The notes: generated by a model not told the origin, from the letters alone. DNA of 64,000 nt from Fomitopsis serialis (GCF_022376445.1 NW_025954991.1:1-64000); one strand, 5' to 3'; numbered from the stretch's first letter, positions 1-12,581 are shown. Translations and numbers: made by a program.

Positions 1-2072
1 CGAGCTTATCGCTCGATGTACACGCTATCAACGAGATCGAATCCGCGTCCGGTGTACTCGCCAACGTACCCGGCGCGCTCGCCGACCTCCCATGCGCGAG
101 CGAAGGTTCCGTGGTGCACTTCACGACCGTGGACCCAGTACGCACGTCACCAGCCGCAGCGCCCGCGTCGGAAGGCAACGCAATGACCAATGAGTTCGTT
201 GCGTGCCTCTCCGTCGCCAAGAACGGGTGCTAGGCCGGTGTAGCAGCAGGCCCATCGTACCTGCTGCTCCCACTTTGTGAGACGGCGCGTCTGGAGGGCC
301 TTCGAGCTCTACCAGGCCGCCTCCTGTTTCTCTACCACCGCACGCGGCAGATACGTCGAGCTCGTCGCTCGATGTATCCTCCGGTGCCTTCTTTCTGGAT
401 GCGCGCGACGCACGCCCGTCTGTGCTGGCCGCCGTCCAGCACGCCCCTACTTGGCGTAGTGACGCACCCGGAGAACATGCCAGTTCTATCGGGTCGTCCG
501 TTTCTCTTTCGACACCGCCTCGCGCTATGCGTACGTCGAGCCCACCGCCCGACGTACACGCAGCCGAATCCCGGGACGCGCGCGACGCACCCTCAAGTGT
601 GTTTGCCGCGACCCCTCAAGTTTCCGTTTCGATGCATACGCATCCACCGTCAGCACCTGCAGTCGATGCAGCGATCAACGAGATCGTTGTATTCACTGTC
701 AGAGAACCTCATGAGGTGCTGAATCCATGCGACGCGCTAGTTTACGAGCTCAGCGGCGTTACGACGCACGACGTGTTCGGTGTGCCATCCAGCACGACCG
801 ACATGTCTCCCACTTCGACTTCGACTACATACCGTCGTTCTACAAGTCGCCGCACAGTGGGTACGTCGAGCTACGGCGTACTCAAGGATGTACCCGGCGT
901 GTCATCCGACCCCTTACATGCGACCGAGGCGTACCCCACGACCACGAGGGTGCACCCGGTACGTACGTCACCAGTCGCAACACCCGCGTCGGAAGGCCAC
1001 ACTACGAACAACGAGTTCCTCGTGTGCCTCCCTGACGTCAAGAACGGGGTACTGGACTTGTGCAGCAGCACGACCCAGGACTTGAACGACGCGCGTTCAA
1101 GTCCAGCTCCGAGCGAGAAGACTGCGCAGAACGCAGGGAACGTCGAACAAGGAGGCTGCGAGGAGATCAAGAAGGGGAAGAGGAGAAGGGAGGAGGAAGG
1201 ACGTGAGGCGAGCAGAGAAAACGAGCACGAAGGCTCGAGAACTGCAGGTACGACCTCACCGGACGTCCCTGCATGCCCGCCTCCGCTCCCTGTGCCCGCG
1301 TCAGCAGGCGCAGTTGTGACGCACGGACCAGCAAGGTCTCGGCGTCCAGTGGACGCCGCCGCGATGGCGAAGACTCGCGGTTCGACCTCGGCATGGCTAT
1401 GTCGAGCCCTTACATGTCTGATACCGGCTGCATGTACGAGGACTCGACCTCGTGTGAATTCACGTCGACCGGGCGAGTTGCCGAGCAAGGTACTGACCTC
1501 ATCGTACTCGATAACGAAGCCGATGTCGTGTTCGACGACGCTGACCTCGGACATCTCACGTCCACCTCAATATCGCGATGTTCATCCTGCAATCAATGCC
1601 GCCCGATGTACGCACAGGGACAGGACCTCGTCCGTGCGCCATGTACCCTCGAGTACAGCGGGCGCATTTCAAACATCAACCGCACTCCAAGCATTGGGTA
1701 CGTCAAGCAGTACTACTGATGGCACGACGTGTGGATGCTACGAAGCAGTGCACCTCTGCTGGTGTACTCTGCGAAGCACCCGGACTAACTCTTACCTCTG
1801 CACCATCTGATCGGCAAAGTACGTTAAGCTAGAGCATTTAGATAGGTAGCAGTACATACTTCTTCAACGGCTCTCAATGGGGCATCATAGATACTTCAGA
1901 CATCTTAAAAGTAAGGTCTTAAGATTGTATAATGCTTGAAGGCAATTTCAGAAGTCTTCAGGGTACTTCATGAAACATCTGACGCATCCCGATGACATAA
2001 ATCTATGAGATGAGAGGAAAAGCCGGTTAAAGATTGCCAAAGTGTGATTAAGGGAAATGGGTTTTTCCTGAT
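1..2072. repeat. Low-complexity, internally repeated region
   Basis: No convincing gene is seen. A 462-codon open frame runs over 422-1810 on the + strand, but it is Ser/Thr/Pro/Arg-rich, has no recognisable domain, and overlaps long frames on both strands, as expected of GC-rich stop-poor DNA. The sequence at about 130-245 recurs in diverged form at about 955-1070, and short strings around TACGTCGAGC and CGATGTAC recur several times. The region may be an old tandem array or the remains of a repetitive coding sequence. From about 1830 to 2072 the base composition becomes AT-richer and looks like a promoter for the gene that follows. Confidence 0.4.
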
Positions 2073-4071
2073 GTGCTCACTCTCGCTATTCCCCCTAACA
2101 TGTCCTCTATACGCTACCTCCATGGTCGACCTCCCCACATAGCCACGGGCAGCGTGGACTCCACTTCAGACGACAGCCACGTCGTTGCTCACCCTACCAG
2201 CCCATCTTCGAAGCATCTGCCTACAATTACGGACCGAGGGATTTGGCCAGGGCATCCGGACGGTAAGTCCCTACAGCATCGCCTGACCGATAGCCTCACT
2301 CACCTGTATCGCAGTCGCGCCCTTCTCCTCCCCGCCGTCCTCTGAGGGCGGTGCAACATTATCCTCCCCGGAGCTTGGACCTCTGCACGATAGGGAAGAG
2401 ACTTCCTACGACTACGACGGCATACAACGTCTGCACGACACCATCCTGCAGTGGCACCTTGCCGAGAAGATATTTGGCGATCTCTTGAACGTTTCGAATT
2501 TCCCCCTCATCTACGACCATCACATCCGTCGCCACAACATCTCGCCGCAAGACTGGAAGGAGACACAAACATATCTCCAACAGCATTTGTATATCGTGCG
2601 GTGCCTGTCGTAAGTCGCGCAATATCATCACAACGCTCACACTGACTCTTCCTTAGTTTCATTTACAATCCTACCATGGCCACCGTCGACGTCTACTCTC
2701 CGACAAGCTTGCATCAAATCGTGACCAATTCGATGGACAAGAACATCGTCAGAATGAGCAAAGTGAACGGCCCTCAAACGATATCGATAGATGGAGCTCG
2801 AGGGCTCATCACCGACAACGTAGGGCATACGCCCGACTCCGTCATATCAATATCGACAACTCGACGCCTTCCAAGCGGCGACCTTATATACATCGCGCGC
2901 GACACGTCTGTCGGTGAGACCTCGTTCACCCAGGTACTGGAGGACATGCTGGGACAGGTGAGTTGCGATTCCATTTCGTTTCATCTACCATATCATTAAC
3001 TTACGCTGGCAGATCCATGTGGCAATGGGCAGTGGGCGGGACGATAAGATCGTCCCCCTCCTGTTCACAGGCATCAACATCGAAACTGAGGACTACATCG
3101 ACCCGGACCCGGAACATTCAGCACCGGACGCCGGCGGGTTCATCAAGGGAGGTGGCGCAGCTAACGATGTTCTGTCCACCGGCTGGAAGCGAGGCGGCGA
3201 GGTGCTGATGAAGCGGGCGAAAGCCCAATGGTACATGTTCATTCCAGAGGATCGCGAAGAACTGGGGGGTTGCCTCAAAATATGGCACGAGCGCAAGGAC
3301 TGGGTCATTTGGAAGTATGGCGTGGTGCGTCTTCTTTATTCATTCTGAGCTGCTGGCTCATCACTCACACTCTGCCAGCCTATCCAGCGTGTATACGAGC
3401 CTGGCACACATGCGTTCGATGCGCGTGAATTTGCGCTTGGCCGATACCGGGCAGCGATCGCCAAGATTCGCGCAGCTGCGCACAACCAGCGCATATTAGC
3501 CCTCCTCATGGAGGCAGACCAGACGGGCAATGCGGCGGTTTTGAAGGAGCTAAGTCCAGCAGACCTTGCAGACAACATCAACTTCGAAGAGCCTCCGATC
3601 CCAGACCCGATCCCAGACTTCATCACAGACGTTGAAGTCGGAGCGCGTCAGAAGGCTCAAGACCATTGGAATCGGCACGGCTATCGTGCGGAGACCAACA
3701 ACGTCGTCCCACTCAACGACTCACAGGAACGCGCTCAGTATCGCAAGTTCATGGAGAGCCTCAAGCGCGTCCTTGAAGAGGATGAGGCCCCAGGCGACGC
3801 CGAAGTCATCGCAGACTTTCGAAAGAGGCAGCGTTTCAGCACGCCGTCTCCACCGCCACCGCCGAAGCCGCCGCAGCCGCCTCGTTTAAAGGTGGAAGAT
3901 TCGCCCGAGGAGGACGAGCACAGCGAGACCTCTGACGAGCACAGCGGCGGATCGGCCCAGAGCTCCTTCGACGTACCTCGCAGCCTGGCGAAAACTGACG
4001 AGTACGCGCTTGCCACGGGTCGTACACTGAGGAGTGAGGCTAGGCCTCCTGGGAGACGTGGGCAACGGTAA
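2073..4071 (+). CDS. Uncharacterised five-exon gene, 596 aa
   Basis: Five exons splice into one frame: 2073-2262, 2315-2609, 2657-2957, 3013-3324 and 3379-4071. Introns are 47-55 nt with GT-AG ends, and the total of 1,791 nt is an exact multiple of three. The start is the first ATG of the open first exon. The N-terminal 65 residues are Ser/Pro-rich. The middle 350 residues look globular and include an aromatic-rich stretch (KDWVIWKYGV) just before the last intron. The C-terminal 120 residues are Pro-rich, acidic and then basic, suggesting a nuclear or nucleic-acid-associated tail. I recognise no known domain and assign no function. It is the first of three genes on the same strand, with 284 bp to the next. 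The clean splicing argues that the gene is functional. Confidence 0.75.
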
Positions 4072-4355
4072 TTCAAGTTCTTATCTTCGACGACCGTCCG
4101 TGACAGCGTCATCCGAGTCTACGTATTACAATCTCTCGTTGTCGTCACTGCCATGTCCTCCATGTTCTGCCATAGCTTTCGTGTCCTGTACCAGTAGTTT
4201 TGAATTGTAAATACGGTTCTGTGTTCAGACGAAATTGAATCGGACTTGATGCGCGCGCTATTGAAGACCTAGTGATCAGTATCTTCAGGCGCCTGCGCCG
4301 CATACGAGTAGGTACCGTCTGTTCAGTGTTCACGTCACCATACTTCATCTCCAGT

Positions 4356-7300
4356 ATGGCTGGGTCAATCGATGTTGGCCAGTCAATTACTGAACAAGAA
4401 CAGCACAGTTTGATCATGCTGCTGGAGGCTACACCTAATCTCAATTCGGTCTTGTCGAACTTGCTTGCACGACTGCAAGCCACCCGAGCCACCCGGGACC
4501 TTCCCAAGAACGACTTGATCCAGACAGGTATGTGTTACCATGGCATTCTGGGCATACGGCATACTGATGACGAAGGCCCTCGAGAACTATCAGTGAGGCA
4601 CATGGAGAACACAATGCCCATAGCTTACAGCACGTCGGAGTCCGTGCCTGAACCACGCCAGACTAGGTCTCGAACTCTACTGCTGCGTAACGAAGTACAA
4701 CAGGGAGACATCGCCTCAGGCTACAATAAACACGGTTAGTCTGGCTCGCTCGTTGTAAGTATGCGCTGTCCAGTTCTGACGAAACTAATTCAACAAGGGA
4801 ACACTTACACTCACACTGACGTTGCAACAGGCTCCGGTGGTGTAGGGCCTACCAGGCAGCCTCGGTCGCAGCATCGAAAGACGCGAACACCGTATGATCG
4901 TGATGACGACAATCCTGACGGGCGGGTTGGGCGGGTTGCTCATCGCAGAAATGTCCTACGTCGGCGGTCCCGCTCGCCTTGCTGGCGTGGAGGTTTCAAC
5001 TTCTGTCATGCAGGCGCTGCACCTTCGAATCAGGTATGGGATTCAGATCAGCTAAAGGCACCGTCGCAGTCGTCCAAGGCCACGGTTCACAAGTTCTTCA
5101 CGAAACTCACAAGCAACCTGAGCGAACAAGTTAGCGTGGAGTGTTGTAAGTCGGTGCAAATCGGCACTAGCAGTACAAACTCCGTTTCGATTTACGGTCA
5201 CCGTTTCACTGGGGACGAGTCGATGAAAACACTTGCCAATCAATGTGCCCTCGCACTCAAAGACAATGCCACCTCCGATGTCGTTGTGATGACAAGGCTC
5301 ATACAGCTAGCTTTACGCTGTAGCAAGTGCGTACAGGCCTGTATATTTCAGTGACAGATGAACTTACTCACCATATATTACTTTGGCAAGCTTGCGGCGT
5401 GCTGATCCCAAGCTCACGAACACTAGCATTTGGCGCGCCGAGCTCAAAACAACGACCAGGGTCGCCAAAAGAACATTCCAAGATTGGGTTTCTATGGGCA
5501 GCAAATTTGCCTTTGCAGCAGGAGGCGGTAAGCTTCGTAAAACTGACCTTTCGAACGCGTACTGAACAAGCCTCACCGATCAACCAGGCTCAGTATACAT
5601 GCTCATTTTGATTGCCACTCAGAACCTCCGAGTTCCATTTGGAGCTGTAGACGGACATTCAGCCCAGGACATAGGCAATATGCTCCGCTGGCCAGACGGT
5701 ATGTTGATGCTATGTTACTTCTGGGACCAGCTCATCGGTGCAGCAGACTCGCCAGCAGGACGACTAGTGAAGGAGGTAGTCATCCCTTTCATATCTAATC
5801 TGCACAAGCACTATCCGACCATGCTGGAGGACGTCTTCGCGGTGAACACGAGCATTGGAAATCTTGACGCGAACGACGCACTTTTTGACAGTCTCAAATC
5901 AAAGTAAGTCACTGCCAGTGATCGCAATCTGCATGCACATTCGACGTATTGATTAACTTTTGCAGCACCTTCAGCCTCGTTCCAAGACTGAAGAGCGTGT
6001 GGACGTCTTGTGACGAACGCGTTCTGGTACCGGTAACCTCACCAATCTCAACAGCGACAGTCTTGCGACCTGCCTCTCCCATTCAGCAACTATATCAACT
6101 GTCTCCACTATCACCGTCCACGTCTCCGCTATCGCCATTGACCCCGCTATCGTCGCCGCTATCATCACCGCACTTGTTCGGGCTCGGGCTCGGGCTCTCA
6201 GTATTGCCACCTATCCCTGCTATCCCTGTGATCGTCACGTCTTACGACCCTGCAAAGAAGAACAACGTACGATACCCGGCTCCTCGTGACAAAGTCGAAA
6301 ACATTGCCTGGACAGAAACAGCACGTTCATGGGCTCGCAAAGCCATTGTGCCGGTCAGTATTGAAGACCTTCAGTATCAGGTATAGTGTTCGATGTTCAA
6401 GTTATTCCACCGACATCAACTGATTGATGTACGTTCAATAAAGCTTCAGGAAATGTACAATGCTGGAGAGAGAGTTAGTCAACAACGTTACGTTAGTGTT
6501 CCTGTGAACCTCATATCGTGAGTAATGTTAGTCTCCTTCTGTCTGCGTATCAAATCACATTCCCACTGTAGGGATACCCTCAATATACGTGGGCGGGACA
6601 ATGGATTGATTGCGAGTATCTGCACTTCAATGCCAGAAGCCATGAAGCGGCACTTAATGGATCGTCTTGTCGCCTGCTTCGATTCGGACCCGTTCAAGCC
6701 AGTAGACTCAAACTCTGCGAACGGAGGCAGAACGTTCGAGGCAATCCATTTCTCTTGGTACAATCGTCACTGTACAGTTGTACGTACATTTAATTGCTAT
6801 ACCGTCATGTTCTGCTCATCACAAGTCTCATTGCAGGGACACTCTGCGCCGACTGATATACCGCCTGCCTTACTGAGTAGAGCGGGTTGTAATCGGACAA
6901 ATCACGGTCAGTTCATACCGTACATGTCAAAGGACATGGAAGACCACCAGGGGATCTACCAGTCCCTGAAGAAAACATTTGCAGACGTCTTCAGTTGGGT
7001 AGATGAAAAGGTGAGCTACTGTTGGCGTAGTATGTCTTGATGTGAGTGCCTAACTCACATTGTTGTAGCTTCAATCTGTCTTACCAGTCGAATACGAACG
7101 CCTTGAAGCTACCGCCGCAATTCTACCCGGCAATAACGCGTCGGTGGTCAATCCGTTCGTAGGGCTAGTGGTCAACTTGAACGTGGTCACTCGCGCGCAC
7201 AGAGACAGTAAGGACGACAGCGTCTGCCTGGTCTTGCCCATTGGAGATTTTGCAGGCGGTGAGTTATGTCTAGTTGAGGCGGGCATAGTTATTCCGCTGC

Positions 7301-7461
7301 GACATGGGGATTTCGCGGTTTTTCCTTCCTGCAGATTCACTCATTTTAATCTACACTACACCGGATGTCGTGCGTCCATCGTTTTACACACAGACAAGGA
7401 GATGTCGAAGTGGACGGCGGATAATCGCAACGGCTGGTCTGCCAATGATCATTTCAAATGA
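4356..7461 (+). CDS. 2OG-Fe(II) dioxygenase domain protein, TET/JBP-like, 861 aa
   Basis: Nine exons join in frame: 4356-4734, 4831-5326, 5391-5527, 5588-5903, 5966-6380, 6450-6517, 6572-6779, 6837-7010 and 7069-7461. The C-terminal domain (about 755-845) shows the double-stranded beta-helix signature: HRD at about 775-777 (metal-binding His and Asp), GGEL, a GDF turn, THFN with the second His at about 823, and CRAS with the 2-oxoglutarate-binding Arg at about 832. This arrangement matches the dioxygenases that are lineage-expanded in mushrooms and described as TET/JBP-related. Known relatives oxidise 5-methylpyrimidines in DNA; prolyl hydroxylase-like proteins are the main alternative. Residues 120-550 have no recognised domain and include a Ser/Pro repeat encoded at about 6100-6180. 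All metal and cofactor ligands are present, so activity is plausible. The target is inferred, not shown. Confidence 0.75.
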
Positions 7462-7805
7462 TACATTATTACTGTAGTAGTACTAGGCTAATGAGACGAT
7501 CCTTACAAGGCAGTATTCTATGAATTGAAGTAGTTTGGAGCAAACTCTGTCAGCCCGGCGTGACCCCGATACAATTCGAACTCATCCAGAACATCGACCA
7601 GTCCCGACTCCCATGCCTGCAGTCTCAATCACCGGAAGAATCTCGCGCTGCCACTACCGCCGGTGGAAGCCTTCCCGAACTTCTCTCCAGCGGCGATTCG
7701 GACTTGGGGCTCTGCTCACACGGCGTGTTCTTGTTATCTGATGCATGTCCTTGCTGGCTAACGTCCATCTCAGCCGCTAGCTCACTGTTACCATTCGACA
7801 TTCTC

Positions 7806-10800
7806 ATGGCTACTCGTCAGTCCGCACGCAACGCCGCACGCCAGACGACTACGAAGCCCAAGACTGCGAAGTCTTCTGCCAAGTCAACGTCAGCCTCGAA
7901 GAAGTCAGGCGCCACGAAAACATCCTTGCCGCAGGCCGCCACGGGCTCCAAACGTCCCAGGCAAGAGACACCAGTGCCGGATGGCAAGACCTCTCAGGGC
8001 GATATCCTGTCGCCGTCCGAGAAGAAGATGTACGACCGACTGAAAGCGAAGATGGAGCAGGCCGAGAAGCAGGCGGCAGCAGACCGCAGGTCGAGTGAGT
8101 TTATCGCTCTCATTGATTCAAAAAAAAATGATTCTAACCAATATCAACCGTCATGATTGTAGACACACAGAAGCTGAGTACAGCCATGTTGCTGGCAGAG
8201 AATGCATCGGACGGAGATGTTGAGGAACACGTTGAGGAGGAAGGTGCCGACGAGGCGGATGAGGACGAGCAGCCGAGACGCAAGAAGCTGAAGAAGAACG
8301 TGGTAATCAATGACAGCGATGACGAAGACCGCGACCAGCTTGTCGATGAGGATGAGGAGGTGCAGGTGAAGTCGAGCGAGCCAGATGAAGCCCCAGACAC
8401 GCCTCCGCAGCGCGGTGGGTCACTTGCATCTAATGTTTGTCGCTAAGCTAGCTACTAACATAGGTACGCTCTAAGCCAAACCTAAACCCAAGCCCGCATA
8501 TGGCAAGAACAAGGGAAGGGATGCTGAGAGCGGTGAGAGTGAAAAGGATGACGGTACCCTGCCTACGCTCGACGAAGGCGAGCGTAGCCTTGCTAAGGCC
8601 CTCGGTACGCGGGTCTACCATTAATTCTAGTACTGACATACAAGTCAACTTGTTTCATAGGTCATCGATCGCCCGCTGCAAAGCAAAAGGCAACTACCAA
8701 GACGTCGCGAACGGCGAAGATTCCTGATGACGACGACAGTGGGTCAGACTACGGCGAACACCGCCGCACCACTCCCACTCCCACTCAGCCTGTCAAGGGC
8801 AAGAAGGTCTGGCGTATGGACGCGGTTGTCATTGACTCACCTCGCAAGAAGGTAAAGGTAAGCGTTCACTTCATCTCATCTATTCACCTTAATCTCGCAC
8901 AAGGTGGTCGACAGGAAGGAAAAGGGCAAGGTGATCGTCCAGAAGAAGAAGCAGAAGAAGAAGGAGATCGACTGGCTGGACACCGACATGGAGTCGGACA
9001 GCGACACGGAGAAGGAGGCGGACGACGATGAAGAAGACGACGAGCTGGGCCGCGACGATGACGTATGGCAGGAAGGCAGTGAGGATGAAGAGATGGACGA
9101 TGATAGTGGGGACGAAGTGATCGTAAGTCACCACCGACACGCGTTCATTACTCTAAACACCACGAATTGCAGGTTGTCAAGGCCCCGAAGAGCAAGAATA
9201 GCTATTCCAAAGGCAAGGCGAGTGCTCGCGGTCGCGGCAGTGCGAACAGAGTGAAATCCGAAGGACGTCGTCGTGCACAGGCCAGGGACCTTCCCGAGAC
9301 CCTTAGGGCGGTCGCCAGTTGCTCACAGATGTATCTTCGACTCCGACTCTCCCTCGAGCATGCGTGGACGTCCGAGAAGATGCAGAACAGCAGCCAGCTG
9401 CCTTACAAACACACGCTCATCAAGAGGGCAATAAGGGACGCTCGCTCTCACCGCGCCGAGGATGGGAAGAAGATACCGTACCTCGTGAGCGGCTTCAAGA
9501 TTCTCCAAACACCTGGGAAGAACCACCTCCGCGGCCAGGTCGCCACCATCGTAAGTATCTTCTTTGAATCACATCATACGATCTGATTCTATCATTGCAG
9601 GTGTGGACCGGCGTGTGTCAGTTTCGGAACGACGTCAAGAAGAAGGCGAAAATCGTCGTGGACAGCGCGTATGGCCTGGCCGGCCTCTCGACGCAGCGCA
9701 GAGTCGCAGCCGCGACATTTCTCCTCAAATTCAACATGCAGGGGAGGTTCTCAATGCCTAACTTTATCTTCGGCGACATCGACATTGCCTGGCAGGCGAA
9801 CGACGCTCTTGAGGTCGACACCAAGGTAAGCACTTCGAATCTAAGTGCTCATGTACATTCTTGATGGCACCCAGGCGAGCGTCGTTAACCGCAAGAAACC
9901 CTTCCACCACAGAGCGATCTCCGATGTGATCGCTCAGCATTGGTTCCATGGCCACAGGGATTTTGCGTCTGTGGCTGCTAACGATCGGTTCAGCGAGGTT
10001 CCCAACAACCTCATTGCTCTTGTCTGCAATGCGGTACGTACTTTGCAGCTATACAAGTGGTTTGATGCTGATCAATATAGATCGAGGCCGCGTTGGTGGA
10101 CATAGCTACTGGGACTCACAATTTTACGAACAAGATGTATGCGCCGAAGTGAGTTTTTTTTGTGTTGCTTTTGTGTGGCAGTGCTTATCACAGGCACCTT
10201 GGTAGGTGGGGCAACATCATGGGTATCCTCGATCAATTCGAGCACAAAGCCCCGGACGCATATGAGTCCATGAAGGCGTTGATCTGGACCAATGTCATGT
10301 ATGTCGCCTATTGTTGCTGTCAGTCAGGACTAACAACGTAGCAATCAATGATTGTAGGGCGCTGGTTGACGAACAGAAGGCATCGAAGTTGAAGGATCAG
10401 GCAGAAGCAGAGGTCGACGTAGGTAGCGATGTTGATGTCGAGGAACAATTCATTGCCTGGAGTGACGTGGAGGTGGTCGAGGTCGCGCCGCCGTCGAAGC
10501 AGCCGCCGCCGCCGTCGAAGCAGCCGCCGCCGCCGTCGAAGCCGTCGTCGTCGAACCCGCCGTCGAAGCCGCCGCCGCCGCCGTCGAAGCCGTCGTCGTC
10601 GAAGCCATCGTCGAAGCCGTCGTCGTCGAAGCCGCCGCCGTCGAAGCCGTCGTCATCGAAGCCATCATCGTCGAAGACGTCGAAGCCATCGTCATCGAAG
10701 CCTGGACCTGGACGTAAGTTCAGGGTCAGTTCACTTAACTATAGATTCTGACAGCATAGGTGCAGCTTCTACAGCTGAGCAGGAATCTGCATCTCAGTTG

Positions 10801-10924
10801 CAAACATCGGCCGTCCACGAGGATAGCGACGACGGTGAGTTCTACGTCATTATTTTCATACTAGGTTGCACTAATCTTCATCACACCAGAAGAAGCACAG
10901 CAAGCTGTAGTCGGTGAAATGTGA
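7806..10924 (+). CDS. DUF6532-like protein with charged N-terminus, 828 aa
   Basis: Thirteen exons splice in frame: 7806-8094, 8163-8414, 8476-8604, 8661-8857, 8904-9122, 9173-9550, 9601-9825, 9875-10033, 10081-10148, 10194-10298, 10358-10713, 10760-10834 and 10890-10924 (2,487 nt). The first 95 residues are Lys/Ala/Ser-rich, like a histone tail. Residues 100-360 alternate acidic runs and basic clusters, suggesting a nuclear chromatin-associated protein. A globular part follows (about 390-670) that resembles the basidiomycete DUF6532 family: a basic FHHRAISDVI segment, a NNLIALVCNAIEAAL helix and a Tyr/His/Leu-rich end. The tail carries about 20 PSSK-type repeats. The function of the family is unknown to me. 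A false stop arises if the AG at 8463 is used as acceptor; the AG at 8475 restores a long open frame. Confidence 0.75.
10486..10702 (+). repeat. Coding minisatellite of PSSK-type repeats
   Basis: The sequence is built of 9- to 15-base variants of CCGTCGTCGAAG, all in one frame of the DUF6532-like gene. They encode a Pro/Ser/Lys tail in which Lys recurs every 4-9 residues. Replication slippage would change the number of units without breaking the frame, so the tail is likely length-polymorphic between strains. Confidence 0.8.
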
Positions 10925-11455
10925 ACCCCAGTACCTCATGCAAGGCCCATCTCCAAGGTGAGTATTGTGTTGCTATTTTGTAGTGCCTTCCCACAATTCA
11001 ATTCTTTAGATATCCAATACAACAGTCTATCATCTACGTCAATATGTCAACACTTGGAATGGGATATGAGTATGCGGTGATGTCTTCTGTCTGATCAATT
11101 TCACTCTGTGTTTATGCCTGTATGCTGTGTTTGCTGTGTAACTACGTGTAGCTATGTGTAGATGATGAATGATTATCATGCATTACAATGCTCCAATTTG
11201 GAATAAAACCCAATGCTTGAAACAAGTACCACAAGATACATGAATGCATGAGAGGCTTAAGAAGTCACCAATGAATTAACAAGTCCATCAAGACGTGAGT
11301 TGCTTGGATAGCTTGAGACAATAAAACCAGTCCGCCAAAAAAGCATACTCCTACTTGTCCATGTCCATCAAGCAAAACACTTACCTTGGCTAAGTATTAG
11401 CGAATATGTAAGACATGGAAGGCTTATTATACTTGGCAAGCAATGTGAGTTTTTC
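10925..11455. other. Intergenic, AT-rich, no gene seen
   Basis: This stretch follows the stop of the DUF6532-like gene and precedes the broken edge of the LINE. It is AT-richer than the flanks and holds two AATAAA-like strings, near 11210 and 11320, that could serve as poly(A) signals. Nothing else is recognised. Confidence 0.5.
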
Positions 11456-12069
11456 CTGATGATCATGGTCAGAGCAATGGCTCGTCCTGGTATAATGTCC
11501 TCCATCTGGGTGTTGCTTACGTCCACTATTTCCCTGTTTAGGACGAAGGCCACTCCTAGCGAGTTCCTTCCTACCGGGGCCGGTGGGTGGATAACTTTTA
11601 GTCTTCGTCCGTACAGGCTATGTATCGTTGCTATGGTCGCGTCGTCTAGGTGAGTCTCTTGTAGTGCTATCACTCCTATCCGTTGACTTCTCATCAGTTG
11701 ATTGAGAGCATTCCACTTATTGTTCGTGGTTCCGGACATGTTTCCTCGCCCGCTTACATTCAGCGAGCCAATTTTAATCGTGGCTCGCGTTTGTCTACCG
11801 CACCTTCTTGGGGGTGCGGTTGGCTCTTCGGGGCTTGTCGCCCCTTCGTTACCGACTGTTGGGATCCGGCCCTCGATCGTCGGCGTGCTGTTGTTGCGTT
11901 CGAGGGCAGCCCTACCTCCGTTTCCCTCCGTCGGGTCACTCAGCTCCCGGTGGGTAGGAGGCGCCGTTCGCCGTCTCCGTCGGAGGGGAGGTGTACCATG
12001 TGTCTGGGATTCAGCCGTCTGGGTGTTTGTGTTATATTCGTTTGGTGCCGTTGCTATTCTTTCCCGCCG
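11456..12069 (-). pseudogene. LINE ORF2 fragment: endonuclease domain only
   Basis: The frame is open from 12069 down to the junction. After about 90 low-complexity residues it reads KIGSLNVSGRGN, then IGVIALQETHLDD and, about 40 residues later, IIPGRAIAL. These are the first two catalytic blocks (Asn and Glu) of the endonuclease/exonuclease/phosphatase fold that opens ORF2 of Tad1-type LINEs. The rest of the endonuclease, the reverse transcriptase and RNase H are absent; the frame runs into unrelated sequence and stops at 11368. The start codon is uncertain because the first ATG in the frame lies after the low-complexity part. Confidence 0.8.
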
Positions 12070-12581
12070 CTACAACGATCCGCGTCGGGCGGAGACTGCT
12101 CCTGAGTCTCTCAGGGGACACGCCAGTCCTCGCGTACGATTCATGGCTTTGGCCTCTCGGCCGAGGGTAAGTCTAAGAGTACCCTCGCTAAAAGAGAAGG
12201 GTGAGTTTCCGCGCCCGTCAGGCTTTCCTGTCCTGCTTATCGCAGCCAGTAGATTTGGGCCTTCTTGGTCACGGTCGCTCTGGGTCTTGGTTAGTATCAT
12301 GTGGAGCCTGGCGTCGCCGGCTCCTTGTGAGGTTCTTCGTGCATCTCAGCTGGTCGTACTCAAGCAGGATGCATTCAACATTGCTGGGCAAGGGCAAGAG
12401 TGTAGGGTCAATTAGATATACATTGTGGACGTATTATAACCTCGCGCGACGGCGCGCGTATTCGAGGTGGGCAAGATGATCAAGATGTGTTGCGTGGAGA
12501 CGAGGCGTAGATGGTACATCGAGTGAAGACGGAAAAAAAGGGGGGGAATGGGGGCGTTATGGGCTCGCTGCCTGCAGTTAC

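Noticed and set aside
422..1810. 462-codon + strand frame at the left end
   Set aside because: Low complexity, repeated DNA, competing frames on both strands and no domain. It may be a relic but I cannot support it as a gene.
8461..8475. Premature stop after the intron acceptor at 8463 in the DUF6532-like gene
   Set aside because: Using the next AG, at 8474-8475, gives a long open frame that joins the following exons exactly.
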